Source of the DNA: Bacteroidales bacterium | GTDB lineage: Bacteria; Bacteroidota; Bacteroidia; Bacteroidales; Bacteroidaceae | NCBI GenBank assembly: GCA_004556745.1 | Contig: SFFY01000065.1 | Span: 1-8,415 of the forward strand | Direction: 5' to 3' | DNA: 8,415 nucleotides | Shown here: positions 1 to 5,728 of the stretch, one piece after another | Layout: each line of letters opens with the position of its first letter | Position numbering within the stretch: position 1 is the first letter of the stretch | Notes under the pieces: generated by a model | Database searches by the model: none | The model's input: only the letters and a program-made list of their open reading frames with translations | What the model was told of the DNA's origin: nothing | Translations under genes and position numbers: made by a program

Positions 1-163
1 TTTCATTGAAAATCCGCAGTAGAAATATAAAAACCATCATCATAATCGGCCTCTTATGCAGCATGAACAGTAATTTAGAAGAAAGCAATCAATACGCCCT
101 ATTTGCTTGCTATCTTATAAGAAAAGTGTAAATTTGCATATCTTCAAATTAGATTTCCCATAT
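1..163. other. Upstream region of trmD
   Basis: No convincing complete gene is seen here. On the plus strand one frame is open from the window edge to a TAA at 129-131, but it has no good start and no recognisable family. On the minus strand three consecutive ATG codons (43 down to 35) begin a hydrophobic reading frame, MMMVFIFLLRIFNE, that runs off the window edge. This could be the first residues of a divergent membrane or exported protein, but 14 codons are too few to judge. The right half carries the trmD promoter. Confidence 0.4.
106..137 (+). promoter_or_regulatory. Bacteroidetes-type promoter for trmD
   Basis: TAAATTTGC at 129-137 matches the Bacteroidetes -7 consensus TAnnTTTGY exactly. 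CTTG at 106-109 lies 19 bp upstream, the usual spacing for the -33 TTTG box. Transcription would begin a few bases after 137, giving a leader of about 20 nt before the ATG at 164. The match to the consensus is seen directly; activity is inferred. Confidence 0.6.
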
Positions 164-841
164 ATGAGAATAGACATTATCACCGTACTGCCCGAAATGC
201 TCGACGGGTTCATCAATACCTCTATCCTTGCACGCGCACAAAAAAAAGGACTGGTGGAAATACATCTGCACAACCTGCGCGACTACACCACCGACAAGCA
301 CCGCCGCGTTGACGACTACCCGTTCGGCGGCGCGGCGGGAATGGTGATGCAATGCCAGCCCATCGACGCTTGCATCACGGCGCTGAAAGCGGAGCGCGAC
401 TACGACGAGGTGATCTTCACCACCCCCGACGGCGAGCAGTTCAACCAGCCTATGGCCAACGCGCTCTCGATGCTCAACAACGTGATTATCCTCTGCGGAC
501 ACTACAAAGGCATCGACTACCGCATTCGCGAACATCTCATCACGAAGGAAGTTTCTATCGGCGACTTTGTGCTGACGGGCGGCGAGTTGGCAGCAGCCGT
601 GATGGCCGATGCCATGGTGCGCCTCGTGCCGGGCGTGCTGTCTGACGAGCAAAGCGCACTCTCCGACAGTTTCCAAGACAACCTCCTGGCCGCCCCCGTC
701 TACACCCGCCCCGCCGACTACAAGGGCTGGCGCGTGCCCGACGTGCTGCTCTCGGGACATGAGGCGAAAATCAAGGAATGGGAACTCTCGCAAAGCCTCG
801 AACGGACGCGCCGCCTAAGGCCCGACCTGCTGGGGGAATAA
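164..841 (+). CDS. trmD: tRNA (guanine-37-N1)-methyltransferase TrmD
   Basis: TrmD transfers a methyl group from S-adenosylmethionine to N1 of G37, next to the anticodon, which prevents +1 frameshifting. The 225-residue product has the SPOUT trefoil-knot signatures: LCGHYKGID from residue 110 and SIGDFVLTGGEL from residue 131. Arg153 (in MVRLVPG) and Asp168 (in SDSFQ) sit where the family has its catalytic Arg and Asp. The early FGGAAGMVM and the terminal helical region are also typical. The ATG at 164 (MRIDIITVLPEM) is chosen because family members start there; an upstream in-frame TTG at 107 would lie within the predicted promoter. It has its own promoter, and the next gene is separated from it by a repeat pair. 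Identification is secure. Confidence 0.97.
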   Translation: MRIDIITVLPEMLDGFINTSILARAQKKGLVEIHLHNLRDYTTDKHRRVDDYPFGGAAGMVMQCQPIDACITALKAERDYDEVIFTTPDGEQFNQPMANALSMLNNVIILCGHYKGIDYRIREHLITKEVSIGDFVLTGGELAAAVMADAMVRLVPGVLSDEQSALSDSFQDNLLAAPVYTRPADYKGWRVPDVLLSGHEAKIKEWELSQSLERTRRLRPDLLGE

Positions 842-856
842 GACAAAAAATATTTT

Positions 857-892
857 AGTAAACAAGTAGACAAGTAAACAAGTAGACGAGAC
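857..892 (-). repeat. 36-bp pyrimidine-degenerate repeat, copy A (inverted)
   Basis: Read on the minus strand this is GTC followed by four 8-bp units of form TYGTYTAC and a final T. It forms an imperfect inverted pair with 930-965: 28 of 36 positions are complementary, and three of the eight mismatches would be G-U pairs in RNA. The pair is separated by 37 bp and starts 15 bp after the trmD stop. It could act as a terminator or processing hairpin, or be a miniature mobile element. Confidence 0.8.
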
Positions 893-929
893 AGAATTGT
901 CTTTCAAAACTCTAAATATATTGTATCTT

Positions 930-965
930 GTCTTGTTTACTTGTCAACTCGTTTACTCGTCTACT
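930..965 (+). repeat. 36-bp pyrimidine-degenerate repeat, copy B
   Basis: Plus-strand copy of the GTC(TYGTYTAC)x4 T repeat. One unit departs from the pattern (TTGTCAAC). It is followed by AA, as are the other plus-strand copies, and ends 18 bp before the ATG at 984, so it would lie in the leader of the downstream gene. Together with 857-892 it forms a potential long hairpin. Confidence 0.85.
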
Positions 966-983
966 AAGACGCAAAATAATATT

Positions 984-1559
984 ATGAATACATTCTACAT
1001 CACAGACAACATACCGCTCACGGTGAAGGGACTGGCCAGCAACACGTCGCTCGGCAGCGCACGCATACTCGTGCTGCAAGAGGCGGCGGGCGAAAGGCTC
1101 TTTCCCGTGCTGCTGGGCGAGGAGGAATACGACGTGCTTGAAAGCGCGATGCTGCGCCAGTCGTTTCACACGGTGACGATGATGCTGCGCCTGGCAAAGA
1201 CGGCGGGCTACAAGTTGGAAAGCGTGAAACTGCTCGGCGCACGCGACGGCAAACAACTCACTGAACTGCTCTTCGCCAACGAGGCGCACGACTCGCTCGC
1301 GATGTCGGCCGACATAGGCAACGGCATCGCCGCCGCCCTGCAAGCGGGCTGCCGCATCTACATGCCGCGAAAGACCTTCGAGGACCAATACCGCCTCACG
1401 AACTCGCCGGAGACTATGGCCGTGCCGCTCAATGCCATGCCCGCCAAATTGCTCAAAGAGGCAATGGACGACGCGGTGAAGCGCGATGACTTTGAAATGG
1501 CGAAAGCCCTGCGCGACGAGTTGCGCCGCAGGGAAGGCAATGGGGAAATGACACCATAA
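984..1559 (+). CDS. DUF151 (bifunctional nuclease-like) protein with UVR motif
   Basis: The 191-residue product has two parts. Residues about 8-135 align by eye with the DUF151/bifunctional nuclease fold: VLQEAAGERLFPVLLGEEE resembles the family's strand-turn-glycine segment, and IAAALQAGCRIYMPRKTFED resembles its last helix and strand. Residues about 156-185 (LLKEAMDDAVKRDDFEMAKA and following) are a UVR motif, the UvrB-UvrC type protein-interaction helix pair often fused to DUF151 in Bacteroidetes. The family-typical RPLTHD and SRPSDA motifs are not present here, so nuclease activity is doubtful. The ATG at 984 is chosen because the upstream extension to a start at 897 would run through the 36-bp repeat. 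The gene is 10 bp upstream of rsmE and probably cotranscribed with it. Confidence 0.8.
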   Translation: MNTFYITDNIPLTVKGLASNTSLGSARILVLQEAAGERLFPVLLGEEEYDVLESAMLRQSFHTVTMMLRLAKTAGYKLESVKLLGARDGKQLTELLFANEAHDSLAMSADIGNGIAAALQAGCRIYMPRKTFEDQYRLTNSPETMAVPLNAMPAKLLKEAMDDAVKRDDFEMAKALRDELRRREGNGEMTP

Positions 1560-1569
1560 TACGGCAACA

Positions 1570-2361
1570 ATGAAAGAAATACGTTTCTTCTACGCCCCCG
1601 ATGTGGCAACCGAGCGCGCCCTGCCTGCCGACGAGGCAGCGCATGCCGTGCGTGTGCTGCGCATGAAGGAGGGCGACGCACTCGTGGCGGCCGACGGCAA
1701 GGGCAATCTCTACGAAGCCACCATAGCGGCGGCATCGCGCGGCGCGTGCTATCTCGACATCACACGCTGCCTGCACGTGCAGCCCACGTGGCAAAGCCGC
1801 ATCTGCCTCGCCGTGGCACCCACAAAAAACATGGACCGCATGGAATGGCTCGCGGAAAAGGCCACGGAAATTGGGTTTGACGAACTCGCCCTGCTGGACT
1901 GCGACAACTCGGAACGCCGCGCGGTGAAAACGGAACGCCTGGACAAAATCATTGTGAGCGCGATGAAGCAAAGCCGCAAGGCCTGCAAGCCGCAGCTGCA
2001 CCCGATGGAAAAGTTTGCCGACTTCGTGAAGCAACCGTTCGACGGGCAGAAGTTCATTGCCCATTGCTATGCGGCGGCCGACATTGCGGGCAAAGTCCCC
2101 GCCCCTGCCGCAGAAACGCCGGGCAGCGAGGCAGAAGCCATCGTGAACTTCGACACGGGACACCCCGACCTGCAAACGCTCCTTTCCGCCACGCAAAACT
2201 CGCTCGTACTCATAGGGCCCGAGGGCGATTTCAGCATCGAGGAGGTAAGGCTCGCCCTCAGCCTCGGTTTCCAGTCCGTAAGTCTCGGGCCGTCGCGCCT
2301 GCGCACCGAAACGGCCGCGCTGGCGGCGGTGCATCTGATGAACCTCGCCAAGAGGAAGTGA
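1570..2361 (+). CDS. rsmE: 16S rRNA (uracil-1498-N3)-methyltransferase RsmE
   Basis: RsmE methylates N3 of U1498 in the decoding region of 16S rRNA, on the assembled 30S subunit, using S-adenosylmethionine. The 263-residue product has the C-terminal SPOUT knot: LIGPEGDFSIEEV around residues 214-226 and LGPSRLRTETAALAAVH from residue 239. The N-terminal part shows the PUA-like segment with HAVRVLRMKEGD, and the middle has VAPTKNMDRMEWLAEKATEIG, typical of the family. It is somewhat longer than common members (about 235-245), apparently because of an Ala/Glu-rich insertion around residues 175-200. It starts 10 bp after the DUF151/UVR stop and probably shares a transcript with it. The stop is followed by a 440-bp gene-free region. 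Confidence 0.96.
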   Translation: MKEIRFFYAPDVATERALPADEAAHAVRVLRMKEGDALVAADGKGNLYEATIAAASRGACYLDITRCLHVQPTWQSRICLAVAPTKNMDRMEWLAEKATEIGFDELALLDCDNSERRAVKTERLDKIIVSAMKQSRKACKPQLHPMEKFADFVKQPFDGQKFIAHCYAAADIAGKVPAPAAETPGSEAEAIVNFDTGHPDLQTLLSATQNSLVLIGPEGDFSIEEVRLALSLGFQSVSLGPSRLRTETAALAAVHLMNLAKRK

Positions 2362-2388
2362 GGGATTATGATGATGATTGGGACGAAA

Positions 2389-2434
2389 CCCGCCGTACGC
2401 GCCGAATGTGCAAATGATTGGGGCGGGCTGTAAG
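2389..2434 (+). repeat. 46-bp direct repeat, copy 1
   Basis: Begins CCCGCCGTACGC and ends GGGGCGGGCTGTAAG. It matches 2451-2496 at 41 of 46 positions with a period of 62 bp. It starts 27 bp after the rsmE stop. Confidence 0.85.
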
Positions 2435-2450
2435 TAGCGTTTTGCATACT

Positions 2451-2496
2451 CCCGCCGTTCGTGCCGAATGGGTAAATGGTTGGGGCGGGCTGTAAG
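2451..2496 (+). repeat. 46-bp direct repeat, copy 2
   Basis: Second copy of the 46-bp unit (five differences from 2389-2434). Its right half is also part of the left arm of the 63-bp inverted repeat, so the two repeat systems overlap. Confidence 0.85.
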
Positions 2497-2533
2497 CCCA
2501 ATTGTTGCCCATAGCCCCGGGCAACGCCCGGGG
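2471..2533 (+). repeat. 63-bp inverted repeat, left arm
   Basis: Matches the reverse complement of 2695-2757 at about 56 of 63 positions. The arm itself contains two hairpins: GGGCT/AGCCC (2487-2499) and CCCCGGGC/GCCCGGGG (2515-2533). The arms enclose 161 bp of non-coding sequence. Confidence 0.85.
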
Positions 2534-2560
2534 GAAACGTACGCCGCGATTCATACATTC

Positions 2561-2589
2561 GGCATTTTTGCGCCAGGCGCAAAAATGCC
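2561..2589. repeat. Perfect 29-bp palindrome
   Basis: Arms of 14 bp (GGCATTTTTGCGCC and its exact complement) flank a single central A at 2575. As RNA it would fold as a 12-bp stem with a CCAGG loop. It lies inside the 63-bp inverted repeat. No T-tract follows it, so it does not look like a simple terminator. Confidence 0.85.
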
Positions 2590-2694
2590 ACGCGCCAAAA
2601 GCGCGTAACCACACCCGCAATGCCACGGGGCGTTGCCCCTCATAATGAAGGCTGCTCTTACAGAGCGTGACACTTTAATCAATGCACTCGCCTA

Positions 2695-2757
2695 CCCAGG
2701 GCGTTGCCCTGGGCTATGGGCAACAACAGGGCTTACAGCCCGCCACAACCAATTATC
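2695..2757 (-). repeat. 63-bp inverted repeat, right arm
   Basis: Complement of 2471-2533 with about seven differences. The hairpin CCCAGGGC/GCCCTGGG (2695-2713) differs from its partner CCCCGGGC/GCCCGGGG, but both sides of the stem changed together, so the stem is preserved. A second stem GGGCT/AGCCC lies at 2729-2741. Confidence 0.85.
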
Positions 2758-2782
2758 TATTGTTCCCCATGTTGTCGTAAAA

Positions 2783-2795
2783 TCTCGTCTACTAA
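2783..2795 (+). repeat. Fragment of the 36-bp repeat
   Basis: TCTCGTCTACTAA matches the last 11 bases of the 36-bp repeat plus its usual AA flank. The rest of the repeat is missing or decayed. It ends only 7 bp before the ATG at 2803, so any role here would be at the level of the leader or translation start. Confidence 0.5.
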
Positions 2796-2802
2796 AAAAT
2801 AT

Positions 2803-4284
2803 ATGCAGCAACTTATCGAACTATACAAGCAGCACTTCGGCACTGCGCCGCTGAAAGCCGAGACGCTCGCCAAGGCGGGCAGCAACCGCATCTATGTGCG
2901 CTTTGCCGGCAGCAACGGCACGGTGATCGGCGTGGTGGGACAGTCGGAGGAAGAGAACAGGCAGTTTGTCTACCTTGCTGGGCATTTCCGCAGCAAGGGT
3001 TTGCCCTTTCCCGAAGTTTACGCCGTGAGCGACGACGGCATGCGCTATCTCCAGCAAGACCTTGGCTGCCGCTCGCTCTATCAGGCGTTGGAAAAGGGAC
3101 GCACTGCCGGGGCGCAATATTCCGAAGAAGAGATTGCGCTCATCAGGCGCACGCTCTGCCTGCTGCCCCACATACAAGTGGTAGGCGCGGAGGGGCTGGA
3201 CTTCTCTCGCTGCCTCGCGCCCCGCAGGTTCGACACACAGGCTGCGCTCTTCGACCTCCATTATTTCAAATATTGCTTCCTCAAAACCACCGACCTGCCT
3301 TACGACGAACTGCTCCTTGAAGAGGATTTCAGGAAACTGGCGGCCGACCTCGTGGCGTGCGGCAAGGGACACGCGGGCTTTCTGTATCGCGACTTTCAGG
3401 CACGCAACGTGATGCTTGCGCCCGACGGCGGGCCGTGGTTCATCGACTTTCAGGGCGGCATGCAGGGACCGCTGCAATACGACGTGGCTTCGTTCCTCTG
3501 GCAAGCCTCGGCACGCTATCCGCAAACGCTGCGCGAGGCACTGATTGAGGACTATCTGGACGAATTGGCAAAGATTGCGAGCGTGGACCGCACGGAGTTT
3601 CGCAGCGGACTGTCGCTCTTCGTATTGTTCCGCATGCTGCAAGTGCTCGGCGCATACGGCCTGCGCGGTTACTTTGAGCGCAAAAAATATTTCCTCGACA
3701 GCATTCCCAGTGCCATTCAGAGCCTGCGCCGCCAACTGCTCGACGGCGTATGCGCCCCCTACCCTTATCTGCAACAGACGTTGCAGGAACTGGTGGACCT
3801 GCCGCAGTTCAACACGCCGGGGCAGGCGGGCGAACAGCCCTGCGGAAAGGGGTTGGAAGAGCATAAGAGCCTCGTGGTGCGCGTGTTCAGTTTCAGTTAT
3901 AAAAAAGGCATTCCGCAGGACGAAAGCGGCAACGGCGGCGGCTACGTGTTCGACTGCCGCAGCACGCACAACCCCGGGCGATACGAGCCGTACAAAAAAC
4001 TCACGGGCCGCGACGAGGCGGTGATTAAGTTCCTTGAAGACGATGGGGAAATTCTCGTATTTCTCGACAGCGTGTATCGCCTCGCCGATGCCCACGTGAG
4101 CCGCTATCTGCAACGCGGCTTCACCGACCTCATGTTCTCGTTCGGCTGCACGGGCGGGCAGCACCGCAGCGTTTACTCTGCCGAGCATCTCGCCGAGCAC
4201 CTCAACAAGAAGTTCGGCATTGAGGTGCGCCTCTGCCACCGCGAGCAGGGCATCAGCCGCGTGCTGCCGGCGGCAGGGAAATAA
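2803..4284 (+). CDS. Sugar-kinase (APH/AmgK-like) fused to RapZ C-terminal domain
   Basis: The 493-residue product joins two domains. Residues about 1-330 are an aminoglycoside-phosphotransferase-fold kinase. YRDFQARN carries the catalytic-loop Asp197 and Asn202, and FIDFQGGMQGPLQYDVAS carries the metal-binding Asp215. The IDFQ..GP..YD pattern resembles AmgK, the anomeric kinase for N-acetylmuramate and N-acetylglucosamine. The usual His of the loop is Tyr. Residues about 356-488 match the C-terminal domain of RapZ: FSFSYKKGIP, YVFDCRSTHNPGRYEPYKKL and GCTGGQHRS (448-456). In E. coli that domain binds RNA and senses glucosamine-6-phosphate. The E. coli P-loop N-terminal domain is absent. A cytoplasmic amino-sugar kinase or sensor is inferred. 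The ATG at 2803 is chosen because upstream in-frame sequence is repeat DNA. Confidence 0.85.
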   Translation: MQQLIELYKQHFGTAPLKAETLAKAGSNRIYVRFAGSNGTVIGVVGQSEEENRQFVYLAGHFRSKGLPFPEVYAVSDDGMRYLQQDLGCRSLYQALEKGRTAGAQYSEEEIALIRRTLCLLPHIQVVGAEGLDFSRCLAPRRFDTQAALFDLHYFKYCFLKTTDLPYDELLLEEDFRKLAADLVACGKGHAGFLYRDFQARNVMLAPDGGPWFIDFQGGMQGPLQYDVASFLWQASARYPQTLREALIEDYLDELAKIASVDRTEFRSGLSLFVLFRMLQVLGAYGLRGYFERKKYFLDSIPSAIQSLRRQLLDGVCAPYPYLQQTLQELVDLPQFNTPGQAGEQPCGKGLEEHKSLVVRVFSFSYKKGIPQDESGNGGGYVFDCRSTHNPGRYEPYKKLTGRDEAVIKFLEDDGEILVFLDSVYRLADAHVSRYLQRGFTDLMFSFGCTGGQHRSVYSAEHLAEHLNKKFGIEVRLCHREQGISRVLPAAGK

Positions 4285-4296
4285 GATTGCAAACAA

Positions 4297-4332
4297 GTCT
4301 CGTCTACTTGTCTACTCGTTTACTCGTCTACT
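4297..4332 (+). repeat. 36-bp pyrimidine-degenerate repeat, copy C (single)
   Basis: An unpaired, clean copy of GTC(TYGTYTAC)x4 T, starting 12 bp after the kinase/RapZ stop and ending 15 bp before the thioesterase ATG. It is followed by an A-tract. No inverted partner is present within this gap, so the repeat is not always part of a hairpin. Confidence 0.85.
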
Positions 4333-4347
4333 AAAAAAAAATACACC

Positions 4348-5100
4348 ATGGAAAACAACATCTCAAAATATCAATTCACCGTCGAACCTTTCTCGGAAGA
4401 CTTTCGCGGCAGCCTCTCGTGGGGTACTCTGGGCAATCTGCTGCTGCGCTGCGCCAGCCTGAGCGCAGGCACGTTCGGTTTCGGTTACGAGCAGGTAGTG
4501 CAACGGCGCTTGGCGTGGGTGCTCTCGCGCCTCATCATCGACGTGCCCGCCATGCCCCGCACGGGCGAGCAGTTTGAAATCCAAACGTGGGTAAAGAGCG
4601 TTTACCGGCAATTCACCGACCGCCACTACGCCATCATGCGCCCCGACGGCACACCTTACGGCTACGCCGTATCCACTTGGGCGCTTATCAACATCGACAC
4701 GCGCCAGCCCGTTGACCTTTCGCAGATGCCCGACGACCTGCTTTGGCAGAGTATCGTGCCCGAGCGCGAAGCCCCCATCGCGCCCCCAACCCGCCTGCGA
4801 CTGCAAACGCCAGAACTCCTGGCGGAACACACGGCGGCATATACCGACCTCGACATCAACGGACACGTTAACTCCATTCGCTACATCGAACTGCTGCTCG
4901 ACCGAATTTCTAAGGAAGGCCACGCCGCAGAACCCGTGACGCGCATCGAAATGCAATATGCCGCCGAAAGCGGCGCAGGCCATCGTCTCCAAATCTTTGC
5001 TGACCGCGACAGCGACGACGCACGCCGCCTCTATGTCATCAAGCGCGACGACGGCACCATGCTATGCCGCGGCATTCTGCATCGCAGCAACAACGGCTAA
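4348..5100 (+). CDS. Acyl-ACP thioesterase (FatA/FatB-type family)
   Basis: Hydrolyses acyl-acyl carrier protein to release free fatty acid in the cytoplasm. The 250-residue product has a double hot-dog layout. The first half has SWGTLGNLLLRCAS and a strand-rich segment, WVLSRLIIDVPAMPRTGEQF. The second half has DLDINGHVNSIRYIELLLD, in which Asp169, Asn171, His173 and the Glu of YIE correspond to the catalytic region of plant Fat thioesterases. The length suits the bacterial family (about 245-255). No signal peptide is present. It follows the kinase/RapZ gene by 63 bp containing a 36-bp repeat, so cotranscription is possible. It converges on the DUF4488 gene across a shared terminator. Chain-length preference cannot be read from sequence. 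Confidence 0.9.
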   Translation: MENNISKYQFTVEPFSEDFRGSLSWGTLGNLLLRCASLSAGTFGFGYEQVVQRRLAWVLSRLIIDVPAMPRTGEQFEIQTWVKSVYRQFTDRHYAIMRPDGTPYGYAVSTWALINIDTRQPVDLSQMPDDLLWQSIVPEREAPIAPPTRLRLQTPELLAEHTAAYTDLDINGHVNSIRYIELLLDRISKEGHAAEPVTRIEMQYAAESGAGHRLQIFADRDSDDARRLYVIKRDDGTMLCRGILHRSNNG

Positions 5101-5110
5101 ACTTGCAGGC

Positions 5111-5141
5111 AAAAAAAGGTCTCACGAAGTTCGTGAGACCT
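5111..5141 (-). terminator. Rho-independent terminator between convergent genes
   Basis: A perfect 12-bp stem (AGGTCTCACGAA and complement) around one central base, 5117-5141, effectively a 10-bp stem with an AAGTT loop. On the minus strand it is followed by seven T (complement of 5111-5117), the classic form for the DUF4488 gene, whose stop is 21 bp upstream. On the plus strand it is followed by an A/T-alternating stretch and may also stop thioesterase transcripts. Confidence 0.85.
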
Positions 5142-5162
5142 ATATATATTATATGTATGGGC

Positions 5163-5618
5163 TTACGGCTCCTTGCGGGGCACTTCAAGCTTGACACGAA
5201 TCCAAAGTTCCTCGCCTTTCCTGTCTGCCTTTTTGTGGTGGTAAGAAACGTGGAGCATGTCCTGCGTCTCAAAGCGATAGAAAATCTTGTTATCTTTGCC
5301 GATAAGCGTGGGGTCGGTGACAGAACCGTTGATATGCTCCGTGTAGACACTGTCGGAATTAACGGTATACGCTCCCTCGTTGGTCTTGATACAAGTAGCA
5401 TCGGGCGCGGCAATGAGGAAGATGAAGAAGTTGCCGTCGGGCTGAATCACTTTCCAAACGGGCAGTTTGATAAAGCCGGGCTTGCCGCCGTGGGTGTGCC
5501 CGTCGCTTTGCTGAACTTGCTGCCAAAGGCCTACGAGCGGGTGGTTGCTTGTCTGTGCAAGCATGTGCGAAGCCATAAACAAGGCGGCGCACAGAGAAAG
5601 AAGTCTGTAAGTTTTCAT
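5163..5618 (-). CDS. Secreted DUF4488-type protein
   Basis: The 151-residue product starts with a signal peptide: MKTYR, a hydrophobic core LLSLCAALFMASHM, then LAQ, with cleavage likely after Gln22 or nearby. There is no lipobox Cys at the cleavage site. The mature part is strand-rich and contains LVGLWQQV, then IQPDGNFFIFLI, YTEHINGSV, LIGKDNKIFYRFE and a closing WIRVKLE. These resemble the DUF4488 family of small exported Bacteroidetes proteins of unknown function, possibly with a lipocalin-like barrel. The ATG at 5618 is chosen because the signal peptide begins there; the longer frame upstream crosses the mnmE promoter and start. The gene is divergent from mnmE and ends at a good terminator, so it is probably transcribed alone. 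Family assignment is from memory of its motifs. Confidence 0.7.
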   Translation of the reverse strand: MKTYRLLSLCAALFMASHMLAQTSNHPLVGLWQQVQQSDGHTHGGKPGFIKLPVWKVIQPDGNFFIFLIAAPDATCIKTNEGAYTVNSDSVYTEHINGSVTDPTLIGKDNKIFYRFETQDMLHVSYHHKKADRKGEELWIRVKLEVPRKEP

Positions 5619-5672
5619 AATGTTGGATTTAATTATAAATAAGCGGAAAAGCACGCGCCGCGTGATTTTCTT

Positions 5673-5705
5673 ATTGCAAAATAATTGCAAATAAATTTCA
5701 TTTGC
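5673..5705 (+). promoter_or_regulatory. Candidate mnmE promoter
   Basis: TTCATTTGC at 5697-5705 differs from TAnnTTTGY at one position, and ATTG at 5673-5676 lies 20 bp upstream. The start of transcription would be roughly 10-20 bp before the ATG at 5729. An alternative -7 box, TAAATTTC at 5692-5699, has less suitable spacing. Confidence 0.4.
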
Positions 5706-5717
5706 AAATAAAACAAG
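5687..5717 (-). promoter_or_regulatory. Candidate promoter for the DUF4488 gene
   Basis: On the minus strand TTTATTTGC (5695-5687) has one difference from the -7 consensus, and CTTG (5717-5714) lies 18 bp upstream. It overlaps the mnmE promoter candidate, so the two would compete for polymerase or share control. A weak assignment because the region is rich in TTGCAAA motifs that mimic such boxes. Confidence 0.3.
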
Positions 5718-5728
5718 GTCTTTTTTAT

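Larger units (their letters stand above)
2362..2802. other. Gene-free repeat-rich intergenic region
   Basis: About 440 bp lie between rsmE and the kinase/RapZ gene. Short open frames exist on both strands but their translations follow the repeats and match nothing recognisable. The region holds a 46-bp tandem duplication, a 63-bp inverted repeat, and many small GC-rich hairpins, including 2515-2533, 2590-2606 (ACGCGC/GCGCGT), 2627-2639 (GGGGC/GCCCC) and 2695-2713. This is the look of a REP-like or non-autonomous repeat element. No classical promoter for the downstream gene stood out. Confidence 0.7.

Noticed and set aside
1..43. Minus-strand start MMMVFIFLLRIFNE running off the left edge
   Set aside because: Only 14 codons are visible with no clear promoter, so it is noted in the leader-region entry but not called a gene.
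1453..2334. Minus-strand open frame (293 codons) opposite rsmE
   Set aside because: Overlaps two well-supported plus-strand genes and has a low-complexity composition typical of antisense frames.
2704..2802. Upstream extension of the kinase/RapZ protein by 33 residues
   Set aside because: The extension would be encoded by the inverted-repeat arm and the 36-bp repeat fragment; the ATG at 2803 gives the family-like N-terminus.
2821..4296. Long minus-strand open frame (491 codons) opposite the kinase/RapZ gene
   Set aside because: It is a shadow of a GC-rich gene; its translation is Ala/Val/Arg/His-rich with no family motifs, while the plus strand shows clear kinase and RapZ motifs.
5652..5664. 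Small hairpin CACGC/GCGTG in the mnmE-DUF4488 gap as a terminator
   Set aside because: The stem is only 5 bp and it sits between divergent genes, where no terminator is expected.
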